Origin: Sphingopyxis sp. 2PD
GTDB lineage: Bacteria; Pseudomonadota; Alphaproteobacteria; Sphingomonadales; Sphingomonadaceae
Direction: 5' to 3'
Length of the DNA stretch: 47,163 nucleotides
Assembly (NCBI RefSeq): GCF_005503695.1
Contig: NZ_SCMU01000024.1
Coordinates: 1-47,163 of the forward strand
Shown: one piece after another, positions 1 through 8,115 of the stretch
Layout: every line of letters starts with the position of its first letter
Position numbering within the stretch: position 1 is the stretch's first letter
The notes under the pieces: model-generated
Database searches by the model: none
Seen by the model: the letters and a program-made list of their open reading frames with translations, nothing else
What the model was told of the DNA's origin: nothing
Translations under genes and position numbers: made by a program

Positions 1-235
1 CAAGAAGCTGAGCTACAAGGATCAGCGCGACTATGACCTGCTGCCGGGCCGGATCGAGGCGATCGAGGCGGAGATGGCCGCAGCGGAAACCGAGCTGTCG
101 GACGGCACACTGTTCACACGCGACTATGCAAAATTCACTGCGCTAACCGGGAAGCTGGAAAAGCTGCGCGAGGAAAAGGCGGCGGCCGAAGATCGCTGGC
201 TTTCGCTGGCCGAAGAAATTGAGTCGCTCGGCTAA
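1..235 (+). CDS. ABC-F family ATP-binding protein, C-terminal fragment (Uup-like)
   Basis: The gene enters from outside the window; only the last 77 or so codons are visible (reading frame from base 2, TAA at 233-235). The fragment begins KKLSYKDQRDYDLLPGRIEA and runs through a charged, heptad-rich segment to EEIESLG. The LSYKxQRxxxxLPxxIExLE pattern followed by a short coiled coil is characteristic of the C-terminal domain of Uup-type ABC-F ATPases, soluble proteins that act on nucleic acid or the ribosome rather than in transport. No nucleotide-binding motif lies inside the window, so the assignment rests on this tail alone. Confidence 0.75.
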   Translation, partial: KKLSYKDQRDYDLLPGRIEAIEAEMAAAETELSDGTLFTRDYAKFTALTGKLEKLREEKAAAEDRWLSLAEEIESLG

Positions 236-297
236 GCCTTGGATTGCCCTTGGCAGACATAGACAATTCGGACATGTCGTGACCAAGGGGGAACGAC

Positions 298-795
298 ATG
301 AGCGACGATAAGGGCCAATCCAAATTGCAGGGCGTCGGGGGATGGCTCGGCTTTCTGGTGTTCATCCTCGCCATTCTTTCTCCGGCACGAATGTTATTCC
401 AGACGACCGCGAACATACGCGAAACCGCTATCATGGGTCAGGTGCTTGGACCCAACACGTCCACCTATATTCCATTCACTTGGGCGTTGGTCGCCGCATC
501 CGTCATCGGGTCGATCTTCCTCGCCTATCGGCTGCTGGCGATTCATCGCTGGTCCTCGGTCCGGATCGTTGTCATTGGCCTCTGGTGCCTTGCCTCTATC
601 CCGACGCTGATTGATGCTGTGGTTGGATCGATCCTTTTCCCCGAGTTTGGTGGGCCGATAGTTTCTGAAGCTCTATGGGCTGCCGCAAAATCGAGCATTT
701 CGGCGACGATCTGGACAGCCTATCTTCTGAAATCCAAGCGCGTGGCGAATACCTATATCAAGGATCAAGACGAAACGCAGCGCATCTTTGGCTAA
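298..795 (+). CDS. DUF2569-like integral membrane protein
   Basis: A 165-aa protein with a strong ribosome-binding site (AGGGGGAA just upstream of the ATG). Near the N terminus is GVGGWLGFLVF, followed by about four hydrophobic stretches (roughly residues 15-30, 60-78, 88-110 and 122-142) and a short basic tail starting KSKRVANTY. The G-(I/V)-GGWL opening, four TM segments and a closing YLLKSKRV motif match the DUF2569 family of small inner-membrane proteins of unknown role. It stands alone between the ABC-F gene and a convergent gene, with only 3 nt to that gene's stop. Confidence 0.7.
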   Translation: MSDDKGQSKLQGVGGWLGFLVFILAILSPARMLFQTTANIRETAIMGQVLGPNTSTYIPFTWALVAASVIGSIFLAYRLLAIHRWSSVRIVVIGLWCLASIPTLIDAVVGSILFPEFGGPIVSEALWAAAKSSISATIWTAYLLKSKRVANTYIKDQDETQRIFG

Positions 796-798
796 CAA

Positions 799-1281
799 TC
801 ATCCCACCCCATAAAAGCGCGCCAACCGATCCAGCGCCAGCCGCAGCACCAGCTTCCCCGATCGCGCCGGCCACCCCAGCTCCTTCTCCGCCCCGGCAAT
901 CCCTTCCCCCGCGCAAATCACCCGCCAGCAAATGTCGGCCAGCCCCGGTCCCGCCGCATCGAGCGCCGCATGAAAGCGCCGGTGCGCATCGATCCGCGCC
1001 AGCGACGCATCCGCCGCGCGCGCGCCGCCACGGCGCTTCGCGGGCGGCGCCGCGTCCCAGCGCATCGTCACCCGCGCCGCCAGCCCCGCGCGCTCGTAAT
1101 CGGCGCGCAGCCGTTCGCCCGCATCGAGTTGCGCCGACGTCAGATGCCCGCGCGCCGCCAACCAGGCGATCGGACTCTCGGCGATATTCACCGTCACCTG
1201 CCGCATCGACTGCAGACCGCTTTTATCGGGATCGATGCGGTCGTCGGGATGCAGGCGGGTGACAAGCTGGTGGGCGGTCAT
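799..1281 (-). CDS. DUF6456 domain-containing protein
   Basis: A 160-aa protein with start at 1281 preceded by AAAGGAG on the minus strand. The segment ESPIAWLAARGHLTSAQLDA, then GERLRADYERAGL, then GLADICWRVICAGEGIAGAE and LGWPARSGKLVLRLALDRLA, matches the DUF6456 family common in Sphingomonadales and other alphaproteobacteria. The function is not established. It diverges from the XRE regulator that starts at 1371, so the 89-nt gap probably holds promoters for both, and the regulator may control this gene. Confidence 0.75.
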   Translation of the reverse strand: MTAHQLVTRLHPDDRIDPDKSGLQSMRQVTVNIAESPIAWLAARGHLTSAQLDAGERLRADYERAGLAARVTMRWDAAPPAKRRGGARAADASLARIDAHRRFHAALDAAGPGLADICWRVICAGEGIAGAEKELGWPARSGKLVLRLALDRLARFYGVG

Positions 1282-1370
1282 GGCAATCTCCTTTGGCTAG
1301 AAGACAGGCCTTGACACTGGATTATTTTGTAGGAAAGAAGAAACCGATTTGGTTATTTGAAGGTTTTGCG

Positions 1371-1931
1371 ATGATCAACAGCATCCGCGCCGTGCGCCGC
1401 GCCAAGGGACTGACGCTGGAGGAGGTCGGCGCGCGCTGCGATCCGCCGACCACCGCGCAGACAATCGGCCGCCTCGAAACCGGCACGCGCACTCTGTCGC
1501 TCGGCTGGATGAACCGCATCGCCGCCGCGCTGGGGGTCGATGCCGCCGAACTGGTGCAATTGCCGCAGGATACCCAGCTCACGATCACCGCGCACCTTGG
1601 CGCCGATGGCGCGCAGGCGCCGACGCGCGTCGAACAGGCGCTGACCGCGCGGCCGGGAGAGGATATGGTCGCGGTTCGCGTTACCTCGTCGATCGGCGAC
1701 TATCGTGCCGGCGATGAAATCTGGTGCCGCCGGATCACCGGCGACTGGACGAGCGCACTCAACCGCGACCTGCTCGTCCCCCGCCCCGCCGGGCGCTTCT
1801 TCTTCGCGCGCCTGCTCAACGTCGATGGCGAAAAACTGCACCTGCTGCCGCTCGGCACTGGCGCCCGGCAACAGGTGGTCAGCAACCCGCCATGGGCCGC
1901 AGTTGCCGTCCGGCTGATCCGCACGCTCTAA
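1371..1931 (+). CDS. XRE-family regulator with S24-like C-terminal domain
   Basis: A 186-aa protein. An upstream in-frame ATG exists at 1293, but the start at 1371 is preferred because it has an upstream AAGG and begins right at the helix-turn-helix (MINSIRAVRRAKGLTLEEVG). Residues about 1-60 form an XRE/Cro HTH. The C-terminal half (VAVRVTSSIGDYRAGDEIW ... LLVPRPAGRFFFARLL) resembles the S24 peptidase/LexA-like sensor fold found in phage-type repressors. I could not place a catalytic Ser-Lys pair with confidence, so self-cleavage is not claimed. It likely regulates itself and the divergent DUF6456 gene. Confidence 0.7.
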   Translation: MINSIRAVRRAKGLTLEEVGARCDPPTTAQTIGRLETGTRTLSLGWMNRIAAALGVDAAELVQLPQDTQLTITAHLGADGAQAPTRVEQALTARPGEDMVAVRVTSSIGDYRAGDEIWCRRITGDWTSALNRDLLVPRPAGRFFFARLLNVDGEKLHLLPLGTGARQQVVSNPPWAAVAVRLIRTL

Positions 1932-1940
1932 CCCATTTCC

Positions 1941-2024
1941 GTTCGCCCTGAGCTTGTCGAAGGGCCGTCCTTTCTTTCACCGACGTCAAGGAAAAGCGGT
2001 GCTTCGACAAGCTCAGCACAAACG
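1941..2024. repeat. REP-like palindromic element (type 1)
   Basis: Left arm at about 1941-1963 contains CCCTGAGCTTGTCGAAGG; right arm at about 2002-2023 contains CTTCGACAAGCTCAGC in inverse orientation. The same arm sequence recurs at 3224-3287, 24471-24583 and 24649-24715. It is a dispersed intergenic palindrome common in sphingomonad genomes, placed between two plus-strand genes here. Confidence 0.8.
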
Positions 2025-2039
2025 GATGAGAGGGCAGGC

Positions 2040-3227
2040 ATGACCTCCCCCCTCCGCGTCCTGTCGATCGCCACGCTGTTCCCCGATGCCGCCCGCCCAA
2101 ACTTCGGGCTGTTCGTCGAAAAGAGCCTGCGCGCGCTCGCCGCACAGCCGGGGATCGAACTCACCGTCGTCGCGCCCGTCGGCTTGCCGCCCTTCCCGCT
2201 GTCGCTCCACCCACGCTATCGCAAGCTCCGCACCCTGCCGCAGACCGAGCGCTGGAACGGCCTCACCGTTCACCGCCCGCGCTTTCCGCTGATCCCGCGC
2301 ATCGGCGCCCCCCTCAACCCGACCCTGGTCGCGCGCGCCGTGCTGTCGGTGGTGCGCGGCCAGACCTTCGACGTTGTCGACGCGCAATTTTTCTACCCTG
2401 ACGGTCCCGCCTCGATGCGCGTCGCCGCCGCGCTCGGCCTGCCCTTTTCGGCCAAGGCGCGCGGCGCGGACATCAGCCATTTCGGCCATGACCCGGCAAC
2501 CGCGCCGCAGTTGCTGGCCGCCGCCGACAAGGCCGCCGCCCTGCTCGCCGTGTCGGACGCCATGCGCCGCGACATGGCCGCCATCGGCATCGATCCGGCC
2601 AAGGTCACCGTCCATTACACCGGGATCGACACCGCGCGCTTCCATCCGGGCGACCGCGCCGCCGCGCGCGCCGCGCTCGGCATCGACGACGCCCCGATGA
2701 TCCTGACCGTCGGCGCGCTGATCCCGCGCAAGGGTCAGGAATTGGTGATCGAGGCGCTCGCCGCGCTTCCCGGCGTCCACTATTATCTCGCGGGCGCCGG
2801 CGAAGCCGAAGGGCATTATCGCGCGCTCGCCCGGCGGCTTGGCGTCGCCGACCGCGTGCATTTCATGGGGCCGGTCGCCAACGCCGACCTGCCAATGCTC
2901 TATCGCGCCGCCGACGCGGTGGTGATGCCATCGGTCAGCGAAGGGCTGGCCAACGCCTGGGTCGAGGCGATCGCCTGCGGCACCCCGATCGTGATCAGCG
3001 ACGCGGGCGGCGCCGCCGAACTGGTCACCTCGCCCGTCGCGGGCCGGATTGCGGCGCGGTCGCCCGAAGCCATTGTGCAGGCGGTACAGGCAATCCTCGC
3101 CAACCCGCCCGCGGCGTCGGACGTTGCCGCCACCTTGGCGGGCCGCTTCGACTGGAACCGCAACGGCCGCGAACTCGCCGCGCATCTGCGCCGCTGTATA
3201 AATCGGTCAGCCCAAAAGGAACCGTAG
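2040..3227 (+). CDS. Glycosyltransferase family 4 (GT-B fold)
   Basis: A 395-aa retaining glycosyltransferase. The N-terminal half has LRVLSIATLFPDAARPNFGLF and VDAQFFYPDGPAS, the acceptor-binding side of GT4 enzymes. The C-terminal half has the donor-side motifs: LTVGALIPRKGQELVIEAL, VHFMGPVANADLPMLYRAAD and SEGLANAWVEAIACGTPIV, where the two Glu residues form the EX7E signature that binds the nucleotide sugar. No membrane segment is evident, so it probably works at the cytoplasmic face, for example on an exopolysaccharide or glycolipid. There is no neighbouring polysaccharide cluster to name a product. It converges on secF and a strong palindrome follows its stop. Confidence 0.85.
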   Translation: MTSPLRVLSIATLFPDAARPNFGLFVEKSLRALAAQPGIELTVVAPVGLPPFPLSLHPRYRKLRTLPQTERWNGLTVHRPRFPLIPRIGAPLNPTLVARAVLSVVRGQTFDVVDAQFFYPDGPASMRVAAALGLPFSAKARGADISHFGHDPATAPQLLAAADKAAALLAVSDAMRRDMAAIGIDPAKVTVHYTGIDTARFHPGDRAAARAALGIDDAPMILTVGALIPRKGQELVIEALAALPGVHYYLAGAGEAEGHYRALARRLGVADRVHFMGPVANADLPMLYRAADAVVMPSVSEGLANAWVEAIACGTPIVISDAGGAAELVTSPVAGRIAARSPEAIVQAVQAILANPPAASDVAATLAGRFDWNRNGRELAAHLRRCINRSAQKEP

Positions 3228-3287
3228 CCCCGAGCCTGTCGAAGGGCGCTCCTCGGAGAAGCGCCTTTCGACAGGCTCAGGGCTACA
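3224..3287. terminator. Large REP-type hairpin between convergent genes
   Basis: The arms GTAGCCC...GAGCCTGTCGAA and TTCGACAGGCTC...GGGCTAC pair almost perfectly around a short loop (CCTCGG). It overlaps the last codon of the glycosyltransferase and ends about 25 nt before the secF stop on the other strand. It belongs to the same repeat family as 1941-2024. Its position suggests it helps end transcription from both sides, but it lacks a T-tract, so termination is an inference. Confidence 0.6.
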
Positions 3288-3311
3288 GCAATTTCTATAG
3301 TGTCGGCCCGG

Positions 3312-4292
3312 TCAGACGACCGCGCCGTCATCCTTGCGCTCGATCCGCTCGCCGCCGGCGATGCCCGCGCTCGTGCGCGGGATAAAGCTGTCGGGACCGA
3401 CCTTCAGCCACACCAGCACCGGCGTCGACATCAGCACCGACGAATAGCCGCCGATAAACACGCCGAACAGCATCGCCGCGGTAAAGCCGAAGATCACGTC
3501 AGGGCCAAAGAGCAGCAACACGCCAAGCGCGAGCACCATCGCCACGGTGGTCATCACGGTACGCGACAGCGTTTCGTTGATGCTGAGGTTGAGCAGCGGG
3601 ATGATGTCCATCTTGCGGTATTTTTTCAGATTTTCGCGGATGCGGTCATACACCACGATCGTGTCGTTCAGCGAATAGCCGACGATCGTCAGCAACGCCG
3701 CGACGCTGTTGAGGTCGAACTGCATCTGCGTCACCGCGAACAGGCCAAAGGTCAGCGACACTTCGTGGAACAGGCGCCCCAGCGCCCCGACCCCGAACTG
3801 CCATTCGAACCGGATCCAGATGTAGATCGAGATGCCGATGATCGCGAGGCCCAGGCTGATCGCGCCGGTGCGGATCAATTCGCCCGACACCTTGCCCGAC
3901 ACGGTCTCGACCGACCCCGCCTTTGCCGTCGGGAACGCTTTCTGGATGCCCGCGACCAGCTGCTGTCCGGCCCGCTCGGCCGCCGCCTTGTCGCCTTCGG
4001 GCAGCGCAGTGCGGATCGACACCGCCTTGTCGGACCCGAACTGCTGGATCGTCGCTTCGCCAAGGCCGATCTGGCCGACCTTTTCGCGAATTTCATCGAT
4101 CGGCGGCATTTCCTGCGCGAATTCGACGCGCACCGACTGACCACCGACGAAATCGACGCCCAGGTTCAGCCCCTTGACCGCGACCAGCGCGATCGACACC
4201 GCGACCAGGAAAAAGCTCATAAACGACGCAAGTTTCCGCCACCGCAGAAAGTCGATGTTGGTGTCGTCGGGGACGAGTTTCAGCAAGCGCAT
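3312..4292 (-). CDS. secF: Protein translocase subunit SecF
   Basis: A 326-aa inner-membrane protein that works with SecD and YajC to drive Sec-dependent translocation using the proton gradient. The N terminus (MRLLKLVPDDTNIDFLRWRK) leads to TM1, then the family signature LGVDFVGGQSVRVEF. The large periplasmic loop spans roughly residues 60-145, followed by five TM segments including VGYSLNDTIVVYDRIREN, the conserved TM4 motif with the essential Asp. Full length for the family. It lies 13 nt downstream of secD in the same operon. Confidence 0.97.
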   Translation of the reverse strand: MRLLKLVPDDTNIDFLRWRKLASFMSFFLVAVSIALVAVKGLNLGVDFVGGQSVRVEFAQEMPPIDEIREKVGQIGLGEATIQQFGSDKAVSIRTALPEGDKAAAERAGQQLVAGIQKAFPTAKAGSVETVSGKVSGELIRTGAISLGLAIIGISIYIWIRFEWQFGVGALGRLFHEVSLTFGLFAVTQMQFDLNSVAALLTIVGYSLNDTIVVYDRIRENLKKYRKMDIIPLLNLSINETLSRTVMTTVAMVLALGVLLLFGPDVIFGFTAAMLFGVFIGGYSSVLMSTPVLVWLKVGPDSFIPRTSAGIAGGERIERKDDGAVV

Positions 4293-4305
4293 GATATCGC
4301 CTTCC

Positions 4306-5919
4306 TCAAATATTGATCGACGTCGGACGCGCGGTGCGCAGCCAATGGGCGACGAACATGCGGGTGACGGTAACGGCGGTGAAAACGCTGGTGACGATGC
4401 CGATGGTCAGCACCACGGCAAAGCCCTTGATCGGGCCGGAGCCGAACCAGAACATCAGCACCGCGGCGATGACGTTGGTGACGTTGGCGTCGAAAATCGC
4501 GCGGCTGGCTTCCGAATAGCCAAGGTCGATCGCCTGAAACACCTTGCGCCCGCGTTTGAGCTCCTCGCGTATTCGTTCGTTGATCAGCACGTTGGCGTCG
4601 ACCGCAGCGCCGATCGTCAGCACGAAGCCGGCGATCCCCGGCAGGGTCAGCGTCGCATTGAACGCCGCCATGATCGCGATGATCAGGAACACGTTAAAGA
4701 ACAGCGCGATATTGGCGTAGATGCCGAACCGGCCATAGACGACCATCATCAACACCAGCACTGCGACGGTGGCGATGATGCCCGCGATCACGCCTTTGCG
4801 GATCGAATCGGCGCCGAGCTCTGGCGTGACGGTGCGTTCTTCGACGACCTCCATCTTCACCGGCAGCGCGCCCGAACGCAGCGAGATCGCCAGCGCGTTC
4901 GCGCTCGCGACCGAGAAGCTGCCCGAAATCTGCGCGCTACCGCCCAGGATCGGTTCGTTGATCGACGGCGCCGACAGCACCTTGCCGTCCAGCACCATCG
5001 CGAACCGCTTGCCGACATTCTGCGCGGTCACCTTGGCAAAGGTGCTCGACCCGCCCGAATCGAAGCTGATCGACACGACCGGCTCGTTCGATTGCGGGTC
5101 GAAACTCTGCTTGGCGTTGATCAGCTGTTCGCCGCTGATCATCACCTGGCGGCGCAGCACCTCGAACGACGCGCCATTGCCTTCGCCCTCGGCATAGGGG
5201 ACGATTTCGCTGCCCACCGGCACGCGACCCGCGGCGGCCTCCGCAGGATCGGCGTTGGGGTCGACCATGCGGAATTCCAGCCGCGCGGTCTTGCCGATCA
5301 ATTCCTTCAGTGCCGCCGGATCCTGAAGCCCCGGCACCTGCACGACGACGCGGTCATTGCCTTCGCGGATGATCGTCGGCTCGCGGGTCCCAAGGTCGTT
5401 GACGCGCTTGTCGATGATGTCGCGCGCCGAATCCATCGCGTCGGCCACCGCCTGTTGCTGGCCAGCGTTGGTCGGGGTCATCACGATGCGCGTGTTATCA
5501 ATGATGTCGATGTTCCAGTCGCGCTGTCCGGTCAGCGCCGCGCCCTGCGTCTGGCTGAACAACCGGTCGCGCGCATCATCGAGCTGCGCCTGATCGCGGA
5601 TCAGGAAACTGATCCTGCCGCCCTCGGTCGTCAGTTCGCCGATCGCGATGTCATCATCGGGACCGCGCTCGCCGCGCAGCACCGTGCGAACGGTCTTTTC
5701 CATATTGGCCAGCTGCGTCTTGCGCAGGTCGGCGATGTCGGCCTCCAGCAGCAAATGGCTGCCGCCGGCCAGGTCGAGCCCCAGATTGACCTTCGCCTGC
5801 ATGAACGCCGGGAGGCTCTCGCGCGTCTTTTCGGGCAGGAAGCTGGGGATGGAAAAAAGGATGCCCAGCACCAGGATGATGCTGATGCTGATGGTTTTCC
5901 AGCGCGGGAAATCGAGCAT
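4306..5919 (-). CDS. secD: Protein translocase subunit SecD
   Basis: An inner-membrane RND-type subunit of the SecDF complex, 537 aa from the preferred start at 5919 (MLDFPRWKTISIS). An in-frame ATG at 5940 would add seven residues; neither start has a clear Shine-Dalgarno site. Visible landmarks are TM1, then VNLGLDLAGGSHLLLE, the periplasmic P1 region, AQISGSFSVASANALAISLRSGALP, and the C-terminal TM block with AAVDANVLINERIREELKRG, which carries the conserved Asp and Arg. Middle gene of yajC-secD-secF. Confidence 0.96.
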   Translation of the reverse strand: MLDFPRWKTISISIILVLGILFSIPSFLPEKTRESLPAFMQAKVNLGLDLAGGSHLLLEADIADLRKTQLANMEKTVRTVLRGERGPDDDIAIGELTTEGGRISFLIRDQAQLDDARDRLFSQTQGAALTGQRDWNIDIIDNTRIVMTPTNAGQQQAVADAMDSARDIIDKRVNDLGTREPTIIREGNDRVVVQVPGLQDPAALKELIGKTARLEFRMVDPNADPAEAAAGRVPVGSEIVPYAEGEGNGASFEVLRRQVMISGEQLINAKQSFDPQSNEPVVSISFDSGGSSTFAKVTAQNVGKRFAMVLDGKVLSAPSINEPILGGSAQISGSFSVASANALAISLRSGALPVKMEVVEERTVTPELGADSIRKGVIAGIIATVAVLVLMMVVYGRFGIYANIALFFNVFLIIAIMAAFNATLTLPGIAGFVLTIGAAVDANVLINERIREELKRGRKVFQAIDLGYSEASRAIFDANVTNVIAAVLMFWFGSGPIKGFAVVLTIGIVTSVFTAVTVTRMFVAHWLRTARPTSINI

Positions 5920-5972
5920 GGTCTGATGGTCCGATAACATGCGCGGGGCGGCACGAAACCGCCCCTGCGGCG

Positions 5973-6302
5973 TCAGTCGTTGGCGGGTTTGGCGCCGGGC
6001 TGCATCACGTCGGCCAGGGTCGCCTTGACGACCTTGATCTTGACGCCCTGCGCGATTTCGACGTCGGCGAAATCATCGTCGACGCGCGTGACCTTGCCGA
6101 CGATGCCGCCGCCGGTCACCACTTGGTCGCGCGGCTTCACCGCGGCGATCTTGGCGCGATGTTCCTTGGCGCGCACCTGCTGCGGGCGGATCAGGAAGAA
6201 CCAGAACACGACAAAGATCAGCAGATAGGGGACCAGCATCAGGAAACCGGCGGCCCCGCCGCCCGATCCGGCCGCCTGGGTCAGAAGCAATTGCGTCGAC
6301 AT
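5973..6302 (-). CDS. yajC: Preprotein translocase subunit YajC
   Basis: A 109-aa small membrane protein of the Sec accessory complex. The start at 6302 (MSTQLLLTQAAG) has GGAAAG at a suitable distance on the minus strand; the open frame continues upstream to 6428 but that extension looks non-coding. One TM segment (LMLVPYLLIFVVFWFFLIRP) is followed by the diagnostic PQQVRAKEHRAKIAAVKPRD and VVTGGGIVGKV. It is the first gene of the operon, 53 nt before the secD start used here. Confidence 0.95.
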   Translation of the reverse strand: MSTQLLLTQAAGSGGGAAGFLMLVPYLLIFVVFWFFLIRPQQVRAKEHRAKIAAVKPRDQVVTGGGIVGKVTRVDDDFADVEIAQGVKIKVVKATLADVMQPGAKPAND

Positions 6303-6524
6303 GGATGAAAAACTTTCCGTTTGAAAACGCAGCCCGTTCCGCAGGGAACCGGCGCGCATATATGGCGCGGCGCCTATCACGCAGGGGCGGCGCGCGCAAC
6401 CGGTCGCTGCGCCCTCCCCCGCGGGCAAGCGTCGCCGAAATGGGGAGGATCGCGATCACGTCAAGGGCATGGTGGCCCGCGGCGCCCATGTTCACCGCAT
6501 CGAACGACTTTGCGCAGGGAAGCC

Positions 6525-6553
6525 TTGCATCCCCTGCCGACCCGCGCTAGGGG
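6525..6553 (+). promoter_or_regulatory. Predicted promoter of tRNA-Pro
   Basis: TTGCAT (6525-6530) and TAGGGG (6548-6553) are separated by exactly 17 nt, which places the start of transcription about 15-20 nt before the tRNA. The -10 match is weak. The rest of the 275-nt gap between yajC and the tRNA shows nothing else that I can support. Confidence 0.4.
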
Positions 6554-6577
6554 CCACGCCTGCCCAACAGGGCCGGT

Positions 6578-6654
6578 CGGGACGTAGCGCAGCCTGGTAG
6601 CGCATCACACTGGGGGTGTGGGGGTCGGAGGTTCGAATCCTCTCGTCCCGACCA
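6578..6654 (+). tRNA. tRNA-Pro (anticodon GGG)
   Basis: A 77-nt cloverleaf with CCA encoded. The acceptor stem CGGGACG (6578-6584) pairs with CGTCCCG (6644-6650), then A-CCA. The anticodon stem TCACA/TGTGG encloses the loop CTGGGGG, giving anticodon GGG at 6612-6614, which reads CCC proline codons. The T arm contains GGTTCGAATCC. The 3' part from 6606 onward is duplicated at 21767-21818, so this gene is the attachment site of the downstream element and has been rebuilt intact at the left junction. Confidence 0.97.
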
Positions 6655-6657
6655 ATT
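6606..6657 (+). repeat. attL, 52-bp direct repeat inside tRNA-Pro
   Basis: Starts in the anticodon stem and runs through the T arm, acceptor stem and CCA to three bases beyond (ATT). It is identical to 21767-21818. Upstream bases differ at once (T at 6605, C at 21766), as do the downstream ones (A at 6658, T at 21819). Confidence 0.95.
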
Positions 6658-6889
6658 ATATCTCTAAAAATCAATGGACTGATTGCGAGGCGCAGAGGCG
6701 CATCGCGGGAAGAAACGGGAACAAAATGGAGCGCAATTCCCGGAATTGGCTCCGACACTCCCGGAAAAACTCCCAGAATTCTGCGTGCGCACCCAAGAGC
6801 TTCAACGCGATCATGCCATAGCACCGAATTTCAGTCGGGCGCGCTCTGGCCGTGTGGGCCTTGATTATCTCTGACTTGAAACGAGAAAA

Positions 6890-6910
6890 CCCCGCCGTTG
6901 CAGGGCGGGG
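6890..6910 (-). terminator. GC-rich hairpin with T-run on the minus strand
   Basis: CCCCGCC (6890-6896) pairs with GGCGGGG (6904-6910) around a 7-nt loop. On the minus strand the stem is followed by TTTTCTCGTTT, a rho-independent pattern. No minus-strand gene lies just upstream, so it may insulate the tRNA/yajC side from the island. The rest of the 337-nt gap (6655-6991) shows no gene. Confidence 0.45.
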
Positions 6911-6991
6911 CTTCCGGGAGCGCCAGAGACGCCGATCACAACCCAACTCTACACGTCGCGCTCCCTCACCGCAAGCTGAGGAGATTTCACC

Positions 6992-8020
6992 ATGATGCCC
7001 AACGCCACCGAGCAATTCATGTCCGATTTGGGAGAAATTTTCTCTCATGCCGCGACAGCCAAAAACGATGAGAAAATCGTGAAGACCCCGGCATGTGCGC
7101 CGCTTCCCGATGCGGATGCCGAGGACGATGTCACGCTCATAAGCAATAATTCTCAACCGTGTCACACCGCTGAGAAATTCTATGACGCCGATTTTCTATC
7201 GGACCTTCAGCATTTGAAAGCTATGCAGCTTCGGAAGAAGTATCGCCGCGAGGAAACCAGCCACCGGAACATGCTGACTAGAAGCAAACGGCGAGGCGAC
7301 AAGGTGCATCCTGAGTTCCGCGACTTTCGCAACTTCCTCCGGCTCGTCGGCCCGATGCCTGCATCACGTGCCACCCTCGACAGGATCGACAACAACGATC
7401 GTGAATACGCCCCCGGCAAAGTGCGCTGGGCTGACAAGCGGACCCAGAACAACAACAAGGGTGATACGCTGATATTCCACGACCTGACGACCGGCGAGAC
7501 GTTCACCCCTTCCAGACTGGCGAAGTTGCAAGGGGTCTCCGTATCGACCATCCGCAAACGACTGGAACGGGGCTGGCACGATGCTGACATTATCGCCGGA
7601 CGCAAATCAGAGCGGGCTCAGGCTAACTACCAATCGGCTCAGCAGACAGTTCAGCGGGCAGCCTGCTTTGGTCCACCACCATCCCCGCCTCGGGCGATGC
7701 GCCCAAAATCCGCCAAGGAGATCGCTTTCGAACGAGAGGCAAGCTCCTGCCGCGAGTATCGCGAAAGATTTGGCGAAGAACAGCTTCCCGCTCCGCATTA
7801 CGTCTTGAACGAATTGATTGACGTGCCGGGCGTTCCCAAAATCACCTATCAGAATTGGTTACGGAAATTCGCCCGTGATTGGCTTGCACTCCGGCCTCAT
7901 ATTATCTTCGAGAATGCTGAGCCATACCATCAGCGGGCAATCGCGAAAATCGATCCCGATTATGTGAGGCGCGAACGGGCAAAGATTATCCAGCGGGAGG
8001 AAATGAAGACGAAACTTTGA
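6992..8020 (+). CDS. Uncharacterised protein with HNH-like motif and HTH
   Basis: A 342-aa protein; AGGAGA precedes the start (a second ATG follows immediately). The middle segment, about residues 120-156, reads VGPMPASRATLDRIDNNDREY then APGKVRWADKRTQNNNKGD. This LDRIDNxxxYxPGxVRWxxxxxQxxNK pattern is common in phage and island proteins of the HNH nuclease class. After it, TPSRLAKLQGVSVSTIRKRLERGW looks like a helix-turn-helix. The N-terminal 60 residues look disordered and acidic. A DNA-binding or nuclease role is inferred; I see no complete His-Asn-His set, so catalytic activity is uncertain. First gene inside the island. Confidence 0.55.
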   Translation: MMPNATEQFMSDLGEIFSHAATAKNDEKIVKTPACAPLPDADAEDDVTLISNNSQPCHTAEKFYDADFLSDLQHLKAMQLRKKYRREETSHRNMLTRSKRRGDKVHPEFRDFRNFLRLVGPMPASRATLDRIDNNDREYAPGKVRWADKRTQNNNKGDTLIFHDLTTGETFTPSRLAKLQGVSVSTIRKRLERGWHDADIIAGRKSERAQANYQSAQQTVQRAACFGPPPSPPRAMRPKSAKEIAFEREASSCREYRERFGEEQLPAPHYVLNELIDVPGVPKITYQNWLRKFARDWLALRPHIIFENAEPYHQRAIAKIDPDYVRRERAKIIQREEMKTKL

Positions 8021-8037
8021 CTAGCTGATCCATTTAA

Positions 8038-8052
8038 TGCAATTAATTGCAC
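8038..8052. repeat. Palindromic 15-mer TGCAATTAATTGCAC, copy 1
   Basis: TGCAATTAATTGCA is a perfect 14-bp palindrome. The same 15 bases recur at 10040-10054 near the start of the second recombinase gene. This copy lies 64-78 nt before the start at 8116, in a promoter-like position. Confidence 0.75.
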
Positions 8053-8115
8053 TCAACGATTTATTAGAACCGGAGCGATAATTGGGGTTGCGTTCATGCG
8101 ATGCAGGAGCGCCCC

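Noticed and set aside
135..434. A 99-aa minus-strand frame at the left edge
   Set aside because: It is antisense to the ABC-F tail and the start of the DUF2569-like gene and has no start signal.
3300..5937. Long plus-strand frames opposite secF and secD
   Set aside because: They are antisense shadows of high-GC genes; their proteins are rich in Arg, His and Asp with no family features, while the minus strand encodes clear SecF and SecD.
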